Assembly: GCF_009936175.1 (NCBI RefSeq)
Contig: NZ_AP019773.1
Coordinates: 682,001-746,000 of the forward strand
Direction of reading: 5' to 3'
Source: Bartonella quintana
Lineage (GTDB): Bacteria > Pseudomonadota > Alphaproteobacteria > Rhizobiales > Rhizobiaceae
Length of the DNA: 64,000 bases
In this document: piece after piece, positions 11,432 to 21,339 of the stretch
Position numbering within the stretch: the first letter of the stretch is position 1
Layout of the letters: each line of letters starts with the position of its first letter
Made by a program: the position numbers and the translations under genes
Notes under the pieces: model-generated
Databases searched by the model: none
What the model saw: the letters and a program-made list of their open reading frames with translations, nothing else
Told to the model about the DNA's origin: nothing

Positions 11432-11651
11432 TGTTAAAATATATTTCATTCACTCATTTCCGATGATGGTCTTCTTAAAAGAGAGAGGCTGTATTGTTTT
11501 CTAATGATAAGCATTGAAGGCATAGAATCTGTAAGTCATTCGGGAATGAGAAGCCTGAATAAAAAGGACTGCGAAGTTTTTTGCAAAACATTGGCGTTGA
11601 ATAAGAAAGCAATAATGTTCAAACTTATTTTTCAAAAAGAAAGTAAAACCG

Positions 11652-12341
11652 ATGGTGGATTTTCCTATTGATATTTTTCAATCTATTTTGTCGCGAAAGT
11701 CAATTCGCGCTTTTACGGATCAGCCAGTTACACGGGAAACGATTAGAGAAGTTTTAAGACTTGCAGCACGTGCGCCATCTGGAACAAATCTCCAACCGTG
11801 GCAAGTGATTGTTCTGACGGGAAATGTATTACAGCAAATAGGACAAGAACTCTCACAACTTGTGCTATCAGGAGTAAAAGGAGAACGTGAATATCATTAT
11901 TATCCACGTCAATGGCGTGAGCCTTATATTTCTCGCCGTCGAAAAGTTGGTTTAGATCTTTATAAGAGTCTTGGAATCCAAAAAGGTGATCAGGAAAAAA
12001 TGCTTCATCAGAAGGCACGAAATTTTTTATTTTTTGGTGCACCTGTAGGACTCTTATTTACAATAGATCATGACATGGAAATGGGAAGCTGGCTTGATTT
12101 AGGCATGTTTATGCAAACCATTATGTTAGCAGCGCGGGGGTTTGGATTAGATACATGTCCCCAAGCTGCTTTTGCTGACTATCATAAACAAATTCGGACA
12201 TTTTTATCTGTGCCTTCTGATCGGCGTATTATCTGTGGTATGGCACTTGGTTATCGCGACGTAAACGCACCTGAAAACAATTTTGAAACTGAACGCGAAC
12301 CAATCGAGAATTTTGTACGTTTTATTGAATCCTGTTCATAG
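11652..12341 (+). CDS. Nitroreductase family protein
   Basis: This is a 229-residue flavoprotein of the nitroreductase family, which uses FMN and NAD(P)H to reduce nitro compounds, quinones or similar substrates in the cytosol. Family marks are SRKSIRAF at about residues 14-21 (phosphate-binding Arg/Ser), ARAPSGTNLQPW at 39-50, and the later GSWLDLGMFMQTIMLAARGFGLDTCPQ region that forms the FMN pocket and dimer face (described by its ends). The length is normal. The ATG start follows AAGTAAAACCG, so the ribosome binding site is weak. It stands alone between a decayed stretch and sdaA. The true substrate cannot be told from sequence. Confidence 0.9.
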   Translation: MVDFPIDIFQSILSRKSIRAFTDQPVTRETIREVLRLAARAPSGTNLQPWQVIVLTGNVLQQIGQELSQLVLSGVKGEREYHYYPRQWREPYISRRRKVGLDLYKSLGIQKGDQEKMLHQKARNFLFFGAPVGLLFTIDHDMEMGSWLDLGMFMQTIMLAARGFGLDTCPQAAFADYHKQIRTFLSVPSDRRIICGMALGYRDVNAPENNFETEREPIENFVRFIESCS

Positions 12342-12696
12342 AATATTTTTATGTAATTGAGCGTAAGATTTTCAGAACTTAAGATATTATCAAAATATTA
12401 GTGGGAATCTTTCATTTTTATTGAATTTTAACATTGCATGTTAATATTTATTTTACTACGTTTCCAGTATTAAGAGAATGATGATTGTTCCGAAATCTTG
12501 GGGATTATTATTGATTTTTTTTGAAGGTTAGCTATGGAAAGCGCTATAGAAGTGAAGTGTTGGATGGTAGCAAGACGAGCGACATTCGTGTTTAGTGCTG
12601 TCATTTTTTTAGCTTATCTCACAATCTGATTTTAAATGAGACAAAGGCGATAAAAAGGCTTATACTCGAAGTTGGTATTTAATTTTGAGGTGATGA
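12342..12696 (+). other. Intergenic gap before sdaA with a possible 31-residue ORF
   Basis: There is no recognised gene. A small frame at 12534-12629 starts with ATG after GAAGG (6 bases spacing) and would encode 31 residues ending in a hydrophobic stretch (FVFSAVIFLAYLTI). That is the shape of a small membrane peptide, but it could be chance in AT-rich DNA. The rest is AT-rich and probably holds the sdaA promoter. Confidence 0.3.
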
Positions 12697-14094
12697 GTGT
12701 TTTTATCCGTTTTTGAACTTTTTAAAATTGGTATTGGTCCTTCCAGTTCGCATACAATGGGGCCGATGACTGCTGCTAATATGTTTTTGCAAGAGATTAT
12801 TGCACGGGATTTTTTTCGGTCATCTTATGCTGGAGTTTCTCATATACGTGTATATCTTTATGGTTCATTGGCTTTCACGGGAATTGGCCATGCTACAGAT
12901 AGAGCTATTGTATTAGGACTTTTGGGAGAAGGGGCCTCTACTGTGGATCCTGATAAAATGGGGATGTTGTTAGAAAAGGTTAAACGGGAAAAAAAAGTAC
13001 AACCGGAAGGCCATCCCGCTTATCAGTTTAATTCGCATAGAGATCTTATTTTTGAACGAAAGACAGTCTTGCCTGGACATCCTAATGGGCTTGCATTTGA
13101 GGGGCTTGATGCTGATGGAAATGTTCTTTTACGGCAGATTTATTATTCTATTGGCGGTGGTTTTGTTGTGACTGAGGATGAATTAAGCCGTATGAATGGC
13201 AACACACAACCAGAAACATCTAAGGTGCCATATCCTTTTGATTCTGCGAGTAAAATGTTATTAATGGCTGAAAAGTCAGGACTTTCAATTGCTGAAATGA
13301 AGCGTTTTAACGAAGAAACAAAGATGGAGCGTTCTGCTCTTGATACTGGGCTTGATGAAATTTTTTCAGCTATGATAAATTGTATTGATAGAGGGCTTTC
13401 ACAAGAAGGTGAGTTGCCGGGCGGATTGCGCGTTCCAAGGCGTGCTAAAAAATTGCACGATAAGCTTTTGGAAAATCGCAAAAAGAATCGAAATCACCCT
13501 ATCTGGGCAAATGACTGGCTTTCTGTGTACGCTATAGCGGTGAATGAGGAAAATGCAGCAGGTGGTCGTGTTGTTACTGCACCCACGAATGGCGCAGCTG
13601 GTATTGTGCCTGCAGTTTTGCGTTATTATCTTCAATTTAATGATGGTTCAGATCGAGAGGGAATACATAATTTTTTATTGACAGCAGCAGCTATTGGTGG
13701 TGTCATTAAACACAATGCTTCTATTTCTGGTGCAGAAGTTGGTTGTCAAGGGGAAGTTGGAACGGCATCTTCAATGGCAGCCGCAGGGTTGACTGCAGCG
13801 TTGGGTGGTACACCGGCTCAAATTGAAAATGCCGCGGAGATTGCACTTGAGCATCATTTGGGAATGACATGTGATCCAGTTGCAGGTCTTGTACAGGTTC
13901 CTTGTATTGAGCGCAACGCAATGGGTGCTGTTAAGGCGGTGACTGCTTCTTCTCTTGCGTTGCATGGTAATGGAAGACATTTTGTTTCTCTTGATGCTTG
14001 TATAGAAACAATGCGCCAGACCGGATATGATATGAGTGAACGCTATAAAGAAACGAGTAAAGGTGGCCTCGCAGTCAATGCAATATCCTGTTAA
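12697..14094 (+). CDS. sdaA: L-serine ammonia-lyase (L-serine dehydratase), iron-sulfur type
   Basis: This single-chain, 465-residue enzyme converts L-serine to pyruvate and ammonia with a [4Fe-4S] cluster in the cytosol. The N-terminal domain opens with [18 protein letters not shown] (residues 6-23), typical of the family. The C-terminal catalytic domain holds the [10 protein letters not shown] segment and cysteines at about residues 350 (EVGCQGEVG), 392 (TCDPVAG) and 403 (VPCIE), the expected cluster ligands. The length fits one-chain bacterial SdaA. The start is GTG, placed after TGAGGTGAT. Amino acids are a likely main carbon source for a host-adapted Bartonella, and serine breakdown to pyruvate fits that. 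It is monocistronic as far as can be seen. Confidence 0.96.
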   Translation: MFLSVFELFKIGIGPSSSHTMGPMTAANMFLQEIIARDFFRSSYAGVSHIRVYLYGSLAFTGIGHATDRAIVLGLLGEGASTVDPDKMGMLLEKVKREKKVQPEGHPAYQFNSHRDLIFERKTVLPGHPNGLAFEGLDADGNVLLRQIYYSIGGGFVVTEDELSRMNGNTQPETSKVPYPFDSASKMLLMAEKSGLSIAEMKRFNEETKMERSALDTGLDEIFSAMINCIDRGLSQEGELPGGLRVPRRAKKLHDKLLENRKKNRNHPIWANDWLSVYAIAVNEENAAGGRVVTAPTNGAAGIVPAVLRYYLQFNDGSDREGIHNFLLTAAAIGGVIKHNASISGAEVGCQGEVGTASSMAAAGLTAALGGTPAQIENAAEIALEHHLGMTCDPVAGLVQVPCIERNAMGAVKAVTASSLALHGNGRHFVSLDACIETMRQTGYDMSERYKETSKGGLAVNAISC

Positions 14095-14608
14095 AATGCG
14101 CAACAATATTTTAATCTGATAAATTTCTTACAGCTTGTTTATTGATAAAAGAGTTGCACTTTAAAATTGCTTTGTGTGTTGAAAAGAATACAAGTTTAGA
14201 AAAGGACTTAGGTGATTTTGCGTAACATCTATGTCACGTGGGTGCCTTTATGAGTTATTGAAGAGGATTTTCCTCATTGAGTTACGCACAGCAATACCCA
14301 ATAAGAAGAGTTTGCATATAATAGGGAAGCCAACTTTTTTCTTATGAAAAGGTATCAAGAGTAATCTTTGATATTAGATCCAAAAGTGAGCTAATATCTG
14401 GTATTTTCGACGTATTTTTTGGAAGATTTTATTGAGAAGCTGAAAACGCTTACTCAGAGAGTTGAATAGAAACTTGCAGTACATCTTGCAGTACATTTTA
14501 TAAATTTAAGGAAGACGTGTGTCTGCAAAAGGATTTGTTAAGATGGTAGACAATACTGGGCATAAAGGCTCTTTAGCAAAATAACTCTTACGGAAATTGC
14601 TTATAGAG
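14095..14608 (+). other. Gap downstream of sdaA, no gene seen
   Basis: This is 514 bases of AT-rich sequence between the sdaA stop and the small minus-strand ORF at 14609. No ORF with family character, tRNA or clear terminator hairpin with a T tract was found. Confidence 0.5.
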
Positions 14609-14887
14609 TTAACCATTTGTTGCACCTAGACAAATTTGAATAGGCACACTATCGGTTTGGCTTGTAACGCGTAAATGAATACGTACAGGAGGCATTGCGA
14701 GACGGCGATTCCGTGCTGTTTGACAAATGAGAAGGTTAATAAGAGACTGCGTATCTAGAGCAGAAGGAGTATACTTTAGGCCAGCAAGTTTTGTTGCAGC
14801 ATTATGGAGGGAACGCAATGAGAGGAGAGATGATTGCTTCAATAATTTTTCTTTTCCAGTAGATGAAGCAAGAGCATTATGTGTCAT
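14609..14887 (-). CDS. Small hypothetical protein downstream of the carboxypeptidase
   Basis: This is a 92-residue frame, not recognised. It starts with ATG after AAGGATAATATC, a plausible ribosome binding site, and lies 32 bases downstream of the D-Ala-D-Ala carboxypeptidase on the same strand, so it may be read from the same transcript. The product is basic and Leu/Ala-rich (KEKLLKQSSLLSLRSLHNAA, LINLLICQTARNRRLAMPPV) without a signal peptide or membrane segment. It could be a real Bartonella-specific small protein or a remnant. Gene-like spacing favours a real gene; the lack of any recognisable domain argues for caution. Confidence 0.5.
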   Translation of the reverse strand: MTHNALASSTGKEKLLKQSSLLSLRSLHNAATKLAGLKYTPSALDTQSLINLLICQTARNRRLAMPPVRIHLRVTSQTDSVPIQICLGATNG

Positions 14888-14919
14888 GATATTATCCTTA
14901 ACGCAGAATTCAAAAACTT

Positions 14920-16272
14920 TTAATGAGCTACTACAGTATAGCAGTTAAAATTTGCTTTCTTTAACGTAGAACAAGCATTAAATGCAGCTTTTTTTGATTG
15001 AAAGCCTATAAATCGTGCACGGTAATAGCGATGTCCACTTTTTTCAAAGAGTTGCATATGTGAAGATGCATGCTTTAAAGCGGAATAGGCTGTGTTTTTT
15101 GCTTTTAAAAGCAAAGTCTTTGCTTGTTCTTTACTAGGAAGAGAACCAATTTGGATGGCCCATCCAGCGTTTGTAGGCAAAGAGGCCGTAACAATTTTAT
15201 CAGTTCTAACGGGTGGAACTTTTTGAGGGTTAGGGATTGGTATAATTGCTTGGTTTACAGCGGCTATTGCTATATTAAAATCTTTAGGTTGTTCTGCAAA
15301 TGCTGTCAATATAGTAGAAATTTCATCATCGGAATCTGTGGGATCAGCTTTAACGGTGGGTATAGGAATATTGGCGCCGGTGGGTAAGTTATAGTGTGCA
15401 GAAGCCATTAAACGTCCATCATTTTTCATGCTGTTTGCTTTGGGTAAATATTGGCTCAATAAGTTGGCCATGTGTCTATCGCGTGCGGTAGACGATTTAC
15501 CTCCCATAACGACAGCGACGAGAGAGCGTCCTTCAATACGCATCGAAGTTGCTAAATTAGAACCTGACATTTGTGTGTAACCTGTCTTGATTCCATCGAC
15601 GCCCTTCATTGTTTTGAGCAATTTATTGTGGCTTTTAACGGTATGTCCACGAAAAACAAAACTTTTTATTTTGAACAATTTATACTGTTGTGGAAAATGT
15701 TTGCGTAGGGCTAATGATAAAGTGGCCATGTCTCTTGCTGTAGAATAATTGCGCAAATCCGGGAGTCCTGAAGCATTTGCGAAATGTGTATTTGTCATAC
15801 CAAGTTTGCGAGCTTTAGCTGTCATCATTCGTGCGAATTTTTTTTCATTGCCACCAAGATATTCAGCAATTGCAGTAGCAACATCATTTGCTGATCTTGT
15901 AATGAGTGCTTTAGCAGCTTCTTGTGCAGAAATTGTTTGGCCTGCTTTAAGTCCAAGTTTTGTTGGTGGGCGTGCTGCTGCATTACGTGAGACAGGGATT
16001 GGCGTATTTGGTGTTACACGGCGCATATGCATAGCTTGAAAGAGCATGTAAAGCGTCATCATTTTTGTTAAAGAAGCAGGGTAACGCTTCAAAGTTGCAT
16101 TGGCTTGAAATAAGGTTTTTCCTGTATTTGCATCTATAACGATAGCAGCATACTTATCAGGATAGACTTCTTGAGGAGTAGCTGATGCGCAAAAGCAAGA
16201 AAGAGCTAAAACAATAAAAGCAATTGCTACTTTTTTATAGCAATGCACAATTTTTGGGCAGTTAATATACAC
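14920..16272 (-). CDS. D-alanyl-D-alanine carboxypeptidase (penicillin-binding protein 5/6 family) with C-terminal SPOR domain
   Basis: This periplasmic serine peptidase trims the terminal D-Ala from peptidoglycan pentapeptides. The S11-family motifs are present: SLTK (nucleophile Ser and Lys), SAN in RSANDVA, and KTG in GIKTGYT. An N-terminal hydrophobic signal (VAIAFIVLALSCFCASA) is followed by PDKYAAIVIDANTGK. The last 75 or so residues (GWAIQIGSLPSKEQAK to the end) look like a SPOR domain, which binds denuded glycan at the septum. This points to a role in division or maturation of new wall. The GTG at 16272 has AGGA upstream and gives a compact signal peptide, so it is preferred over an in-frame TTG at 16332. 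It is divergent from clpS. Confidence 0.93.
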   Translation of the reverse strand: MYINCPKIVHCYKKVAIAFIVLALSCFCASATPQEVYPDKYAAIVIDANTGKTLFQANATLKRYPASLTKMMTLYMLFQAMHMRRVTPNTPIPVSRNAAARPPTKLGLKAGQTISAQEAAKALITRSANDVATAIAEYLGGNEKKFARMMTAKARKLGMTNTHFANASGLPDLRNYSTARDMATLSLALRKHFPQQYKLFKIKSFVFRGHTVKSHNKLLKTMKGVDGIKTGYTQMSGSNLATSMRIEGRSLVAVVMGGKSSTARDRHMANLLSQYLPKANSMKNDGRLMASAHYNLPTGANIPIPTVKADPTDSDDEISTILTAFAEQPKDFNIAIAAVNQAIIPIPNPQKVPPVRTDKIVTASLPTNAGWAIQIGSLPSKEQAKTLLLKAKNTAYSALKHASSHMQLFEKSGHRYYRARFIGFQSKKAAFNACSTLKKANFNCYTVVAH

Positions 16273-16513
16273 TTGCAGTATCCTATTTCTCCATTTATTC
16301 TGAAACTTCTGTAAAACTCTTTTTTGCTGCAACTTTTTGATACAATTTAGACGAATGGTATTACTAATTTATTTACAAAAAGCATTTTGGGAATTTGCAT
16401 ATTTGACCTAATTCTAACCATAAAAGAAAGTTTTCTTCTTCTTTACACACACAGCTGTTGCGCTAGCTATGAAAAGACTTAAGAATAAAAGGTTTGTTGC
16501 ACGGGAGATGATG

Positions 16514-16885
16514 ATGCTACAGAAGCTAATGACAAATCCTATACTCCATATTATGCAAAATGAAAAGGGCAAGAATTGGGATGAAAGCAGGCACGATGCT
16601 GTTATAATACCTAAAATGAGATCAAAACTTCAAAAGCCTAAGCTATATCGTGTGTTTTTATTTAATGATGATTATACACCTATGGATTTTGTTGTTTTTG
16701 TTTTGAAAAACTTTTTTAAAAAACGTTTCGAAGACGCAACGCATATTATGTTAAATGTTCATCAGAATGGTGTAGGTGAATGCGGAATTTATAGCTATGA
16801 AGTAGCTGAAATGAAAGTAATACAAGTTAGGGAGTGCGCACGTCAAAATGAACATCCATTACAATGTGTAATGGAATGGAAGTGA
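16514..16885 (+). CDS. clpS: ATP-dependent Clp protease adaptor ClpS
   Basis: ClpS binds N-degron substrates and hands them to ClpAP. The core is clear: KPKLYRVFLFNDDYTPMDFV, FVLKNFFKKRFEDATHIML, VHQNGVGECGIYSYEVAEMK, and a tail with QNEHPLQCVME. The Asp-Asp of NDDYTPM and the hydrophobic pocket residues are kept. The start is uncertain: an open frame begins at 16469, three ATGs lie at 16508-16516 after ACGGGAG, and another is at 16553. Homologues have only a short N-terminal extension, so 16514 is used here. clpA follows after 6 bases, so the two are cotranscribed, as is usual. Confidence 0.93.
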   Translation: MLQKLMTNPILHIMQNEKGKNWDESRHDAVIIPKMRSKLQKPKLYRVFLFNDDYTPMDFVVFVLKNFFKKRFEDATHIMLNVHQNGVGECGIYSYEVAEMKVIQVRECARQNEHPLQCVMEWK

Positions 16886-16891
16886 GGGGTT

Positions 16892-19243
16892 ATGCCATCT
16901 TTTACACCTAGTCTTGAAGAGGTTTTGCATCGCGCATTAACAATTGCTACTCAAGCGCGACATGAATATGCAACATTAGAGCATCTTCTCCTTGCTCTGC
17001 TAGATGATGCTGATGCAAATTCAGTTATTCGCGCTTGTCAAGTGGATGTGGAAGAATTGCGAGAGCGCTTAACCAGCTATATCCAGTCAGAATTGGATGC
17101 GCAGATTAGAGCTAATGAAGATACGAAACCAACAACATTTTTCCAGCGTGTTATCCAACGTGCAGTGATTCATGCTCAGTCAGCTGGAAAAGACGAAGTG
17201 TCGGGGGCAAACGTTCTGGTTGCAATTTTTTCTGAACGTGAAAGTCATGCAGCATATTTCCTTCAAGAGATGGGGATGACACGCTATGATGTTGTGCGTT
17301 TTATTTCACATAGTATCACGCGTGATGATGGATTATCTATGTTACTTGAGGATCTTGAAGAACAACTGGATCAGCAGATATCAGACAATGGTGAAAATGT
17401 AACAAGTGCACTGACTGCTTATTGTGTTGATCTTAATTGTAAAGCACGCAATGGAAAAGTTGATTTATTAATTGGTCGTGAAGCGGAAATTTCACGCATG
17501 ATTCAGGTTTTATGTCGAAGATCAAAAAACAATCCGCTTTTGGTTGGTGATCCAGGGGTTGGAAAAACAGCTATAGTTGAGGGTTTGGCGAAACGTATTG
17601 TTGATAGACAAGTACCTGAAATTTTATCAAACGCAACGATATTTTCCCTTGATATGGGAGGGCTTGTTGCTGGTACACGCTATCGCGGTGATTTTGAAGA
17701 ACGGTTAAAGCAAATTATTAAAGAATTTGAGCAATATCCAGATGGTGTTTTATTTATTGATGAAATTCATACGTTGATTGGAGCAGGGGCTACATTGGGG
17801 GGGAATATGGATGCAGCAAATCTTTTAAAACCTGCATTATCCTCTGGAACTATTCGATGTATTGGTTCGACGATTTACAGGGAGTACCGCAGAATTTTTG
17901 AACAAGATCGAGCTTTAGAACGTCGTTTCCAGAAGATTGATATTAGCGAGCCTTCTGTTGTTGATGCGATTAAGATTTTGCAAGGACTAAAGCCTTATTT
18001 TGAAGATTTCCACCAAATTAGATATACTGATGAGGCGATGAAGGCATCCGTAGAATTATCTTCACGTTATATGATTGATCGCAGGTTACCTGATAAAGCA
18101 ATTGATGTTGTTGATGAAAGTGGTGCGGCGCAAAAGCTTTTGCCAAAAAAACAACGAAAAAAGAGTATAGGTGTCAAAGAAATTGAAGCCACTGTTGCCG
18201 CTATGGCAAGAATTCCGCCAAAGACAGTTTCTAGCAATGACCAGAAGATGCTTAGCAAGCTTGAAAGAGAGCTCAAGCATGTTGTTTATGGACAAGATCA
18301 GGCAATTTCAGCATTAGTATCGTCAATTAAATTAGCGCGAGCAGGACTGCGCGAATCAGATAAACCAATAGGAAGTTATTTATTTTCAGGACCAACAGGT
18401 GTAGGAAAAACTGAAGTTGCAAAACAGCTTGCATCTTCGTTAGGAATTGAACTGTTACGTTTTGATATGTCAGAATATATGGAACGTCATACAGTGGCAC
18501 GCCTAATTGGTGCTCCTCCAGGTTACATAGGGTTTGATCAAGGAGGTCTTCTTACAGATGCTGTTGATCAGAGGCCTCATGCAGTTTTATTGCTGGATGA
18601 GATTGAGAAAGCGCATCCAGAGTTATTTAATATTTTATTGCAGGTAATGGATTATGGGAAGTTAACAGACCATAATGGCAAAAAAATTGATTTCCGCAAT
18701 ATCATTTTAATTATGACAACCAATGCTGGTGCTTCAGATATGGCAAAGTCAGCTATCGGATTTGGCAATGTGCAACGTGATGGTGATGATATAGAAACAA
18801 TCAACCGTTTGTTTACACCGGAATTTCGTAATCGGTTAGATGCGATCATTCCGTTTGCCCCTTTATCTCAGTTAATCATTAATCAGATTGTGCAAAAGTT
18901 TATTTTTCAGCTTGAAGCACAATTGGCTGATCGGAGAATTTGTTTTGAATTAAGTCCTTCTGCAATGGTTTGGCTTGGTAATAAAGGATATGATTCTCAG
19001 ATGGGTGCACGCCCATTGGGTCGTATTATACAAGAACATATTAAGAAGCCATTGGCTGATGAAATTTTATTTGGAAAGTTGCGCAATGGTGGCATGGTTC
19101 GCGTATTAACTCACAAACCAAGTGGAGAAAAAGAGAAGCTGCAGTTAAAAATTTCATCTTCCGATGTATCTGTTAATTTAAAGAACAGCAAAACGGCACG
19201 TTTTACAAAAAAACAGGTGGGAAAAAAAAGCTCAGCAACTTAA
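16892..19243 (+). CDS. clpA: ATP-dependent Clp protease ATP-binding subunit ClpA
   Basis: ClpA is a hexameric AAA+ unfoldase that feeds substrates into ClpP. The 783-residue protein has a ClpN repeat domain (about 1-150, opening with PSLEEVLHRALTIA and EHLLLALL), a first AAA+ module with Walker A GDPGVGKT near residue 219 and Walker B VLFIDEIHTL, and a second with GPTGVGKT near 501 and LLLDEIEKAHPE. A ClpP-contact loop of the IGL/IGF type is suggested by SAIGFGNV near residue 626. There is no ClpB-type middle coiled coil, which supports ClpA. The C-terminus has a basic, Ser/Lys-rich tail. The RBS is GAGGGG. It converges on the HIT gene with only 7 bases between. Confidence 0.97.
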   Translation: MPSFTPSLEEVLHRALTIATQARHEYATLEHLLLALLDDADANSVIRACQVDVEELRERLTSYIQSELDAQIRANEDTKPTTFFQRVIQRAVIHAQSAGKDEVSGANVLVAIFSERESHAAYFLQEMGMTRYDVVRFISHSITRDDGLSMLLEDLEEQLDQQISDNGENVTSALTAYCVDLNCKARNGKVDLLIGREAEISRMIQVLCRRSKNNPLLVGDPGVGKTAIVEGLAKRIVDRQVPEILSNATIFSLDMGGLVAGTRYRGDFEERLKQIIKEFEQYPDGVLFIDEIHTLIGAGATLGGNMDAANLLKPALSSGTIRCIGSTIYREYRRIFEQDRALERRFQKIDISEPSVVDAIKILQGLKPYFEDFHQIRYTDEAMKASVELSSRYMIDRRLPDKAIDVVDESGAAQKLLPKKQRKKSIGVKEIEATVAAMARIPPKTVSSNDQKMLSKLERELKHVVYGQDQAISALVSSIKLARAGLRESDKPIGSYLFSGPTGVGKTEVAKQLASSLGIELLRFDMSEYMERHTVARLIGAPPGYIGFDQGGLLTDAVDQRPHAVLLLDEIEKAHPELFNILLQVMDYGKLTDHNGKKIDFRNIILIMTTNAGASDMAKSAIGFGNVQRDGDDIETINRLFTPEFRNRLDAIIPFAPLSQLIINQIVQKFIFQLEAQLADRRICFELSPSAMVWLGNKGYDSQMGARPLGRIIQEHIKKPLADEILFGKLRNGGMVRVLTHKPSGEKEKLQLKISSSDVSVNLKNSKTARFTKKQVGKKSSAT

Positions 19244-19250
19244 GAGTACT

Positions 19251-19673
19251 TTAAAGAGCAGCTCGGATTTTTTTTGCGTTCTCTTCAAGTATTTCTGTAG
19301 GCGTTATAATATTATTATGGGGGGTAAGCTCTATTCCTTCCATACGTGGAATAACATGGAAATGGAGATGATAAACGGTTTGTTGGCTAGCAGCTTCATT
19401 AAATTGCATGACTGTTACACCATCTGCTTGAAAGGCTTTTTTGACGGCATTGGCGATTTTTTGGACAACTTTTATAACTGGAAATAATGTTTCAGTATCT
19501 GCATCTAGTAGGTTTCTAGAGCCTTTGCGGGGAATAACCAATGTATGGCCTGGTGCTTGTGGCATGATATCCATAAATGCAATGACATCATCGTCTTCAT
19601 ACACACGAACAGAAGAGATTTCATTACGAATTAATTTAGCAAAAATATTGTTATTATCATAAGCTTGTTTCAT
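19251..19673 (-). CDS. HIT family protein
   Basis: This is a 140-residue protein of the histidine triad superfamily, nucleotide hydrolases or transferases acting on AMP-linked compounds. The triad motif HLHFHV is at residues 102-107. The N-terminal half has IFAKLIRNEISSVRVYEDDDVIAFMDI-like structure with PQAPGHTLVIPRK, typical of the Hint/HinT branch. A metabolic or signalling substrate cannot be assigned. The ATG start has AAGGAAA upstream. Length is normal. It stands between clpA and the RidA-like gene, with no sign of shared function. Confidence 0.94.
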   Translation of the reverse strand: MKQAYDNNNIFAKLIRNEISSVRVYEDDDVIAFMDIMPQAPGHTLVIPRKGSRNLLDADTETLFPVIKVVQKIANAVKKAFQADGVTVMQFNEAASQQTVYHLHFHVIPRMEGIELTPHNNIITPTEILEENAKKIRAAL

Positions 19674-19806
19674 ACAAATATTTCCTTTTAGTCATTTTGA
19701 TTCAGAGTCTTAATTTCAAAATAAAAAAGGCTAGTGGAATATTCGTCAAGGAGTTTTTTTACATTCAGTTTTCGCTTTTGGTAGGTGCATCTCCATGGAT
19801 AAAGAT

Positions 19807-20268
19807 TTAGGTTTCTATGATGGCTTCAACTTCTACTGGAACGTTCATAGGAAGAGAGGCAACACCAATAGCAGAACGGGCATGTTTTCCAGCTTCACCA
19901 AGGATATTAACGAAGAGATCAGAAGCTCCATTGGCAACAAAAGAAATATCGGTAAAATGAGGGTCTACAGCAACAAAAACAGTGATTTTTACTACACGTT
20001 TTATTTTATTTAAATCCCCCAAAGCTGCCTTGATTTGTGCGAGGATGTTAATAACACAAACTTCGGCTGATTTTTTTGCTTGTTCGGCGTTCACGGTTGC
20101 ACCAACTTTACCAATTGCTATTGGTTTTCCATCGAAAAGAGGAAGTTGTCCGGAGATGAAGAGTTGCTTGCCGCTTTGTGAAACTGTTGCATAATTGGCA
20201 ATGGGTTGTGTTGCTTCAGGAAGAGTGATTCCGAAATTTTTGAGATGGCTTTCAATCGCATTGATCAT
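19807..20268 (-). CDS. RidA/YjgF family protein
   Basis: This is a 153-residue member of the RidA (YjgF/YER057c/UK114) superfamily. The group includes enamine/imine deaminases that clear reactive 2-aminoacrylate made by PLP enzymes. It shows the LFISGQLPLFDGKPIAIGKV and AEQAKKSAEVCVINILAQIK segments and the end AIGVASLPMNVPVEVEAI. It belongs to the longer branch of about 150 residues. The Arg that binds the substrate carboxylate in classical RidA appears as HARSAIGVASLP, so a deaminase role is possible. The start codon is preceded by GGAG. No operon partner is visible. Confidence 0.9.
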   Translation of the reverse strand: MINAIESHLKNFGITLPEATQPIANYATVSQSGKQLFISGQLPLFDGKPIAIGKVGATVNAEQAKKSAEVCVINILAQIKAALGDLNKIKRVVKITVFVAVDPHFTDISFVANGASDLFVNILGEAGKHARSAIGVASLPMNVPVEVEAIIET

Positions 20269-20412
20269 AATTTAAACTCCATAGCTATTCTATAATACAT
20301 CCACTGCATAAACTATTTTTCGATTTAAGGAAATGTGTGGTTAATTAAGAAGTTAGCCTTTTTTGCCTTATTGTATGATGCTATGCAATGGGGATAGAAT
20401 TGGAAGTTGGGA

Positions 20413-21237
20413 ATGAACAAATCATTATTTGTAATAGCTTTATATGTTACTTTTTTATGTACTGTGAGAGCAGAGGAGTCTATTTTCGTTGCACCTCATC
20501 GCGCTGTTTATGATTTTCGGCTTGATAGCACTTCTCATGAAATGGCGATTTTAGGGATGTCTGGGCGGATGGTTTATGAGCTTACTGGTTCAGTGTGCCA
20601 GGGCTATACTACACGTTTTCGGTTTATCAACCGTATTCATATTGAAGATATGCCGATGCGTTTAACTGATCAACAGACGACGAGTTATGAAACTGGTGAT
20701 AGCCGTATATTTCATTTTAGCGTTAAAGATCAAGTTGGGCAAGAGGTTGCGCATCGTACCGAAGGATTAGCTGAACGGACTCAAGACGGAATTATAGTAA
20801 AACTGAAAAAGCCAAAGGGGAAGGAATATAAGCTTGCAATGGCTGAGTTTCCAATTATGCAACTGAAGAGTATTATCCGGCATGCAAAAGCAGGTCGTCA
20901 CTTCTATCACACTACCGTATTTGATGGAACAGAGAAAGCAGACAAAATCATAAAAGAAAGTGTCATTATTGGGGAAAAGAAGATGCAATTATCTGATGAT
21001 GAAACAGAAAAGTTAGGAAAATTGGATGAGGAGGGGTATTGGCCCGTTACGATTTCTTATTTTGATGATGTAGAAAAGAAAGATGGCTTGCCTGTTTATC
21101 GTACCAGCTTTCTCTTACATGAAAATGGTATCATGCGCAATCTTCATGTAGATTATGGAACTTTTGCAGTGCGTGCAAAATTGAACAGTCTTGAATTTCT
21201 TGATGGTGAAAAAAGTCTTGATCAATGCAAACATTAA
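20413..21237 (+). CDS. eipB: EipB-like periplasmic envelope integrity protein (DUF1849)
   Basis: This is a 274-residue exported protein. Residues 1-20 are a signal peptide (FVIALYVTFLCTVRA). The mature part starts with FVAPHRAVYDFRLD and contains MVYELTGSVCQGYTTRFRF. That matches the DUF1849 family, whose Brucella member EipB is a periplasmic beta-spiral protein needed for envelope stability. Two cysteines fit the conserved disulfide described for that family: Cys62 in GSVCQG and Cys272 three residues from the end. The ATG at 20413 follows GGAAG; an in-frame TTG at 20407 is less likely. It lies just before the rpsB leader but appears to be a separate unit. Assignment is from memory of the family pattern. 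Confidence 0.85.
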   Translation: MNKSLFVIALYVTFLCTVRAEESIFVAPHRAVYDFRLDSTSHEMAILGMSGRMVYELTGSVCQGYTTRFRFINRIHIEDMPMRLTDQQTTSYETGDSRIFHFSVKDQVGQEVAHRTEGLAERTQDGIIVKLKKPKGKEYKLAMAEFPIMQLKSIIRHAKAGRHFYHTTVFDGTEKADKIIKESVIIGEKKMQLSDDETEKLGKLDEEGYWPVTISYFDDVEKKDGLPVYRTSFLLHENGIMRNLHVDYGTFAVRAKLNSLEFLDGEKSLDQCKH

Positions 21238-21339
21238 ATGATTGCATAAAATGACTTGAAAAAGAATCAAATATTAGTATGTTTATCTCACTTCACACGC
21301 GGATTTTGGGTGTTTGCAAGAGAAATCTAGCAGATGTCC

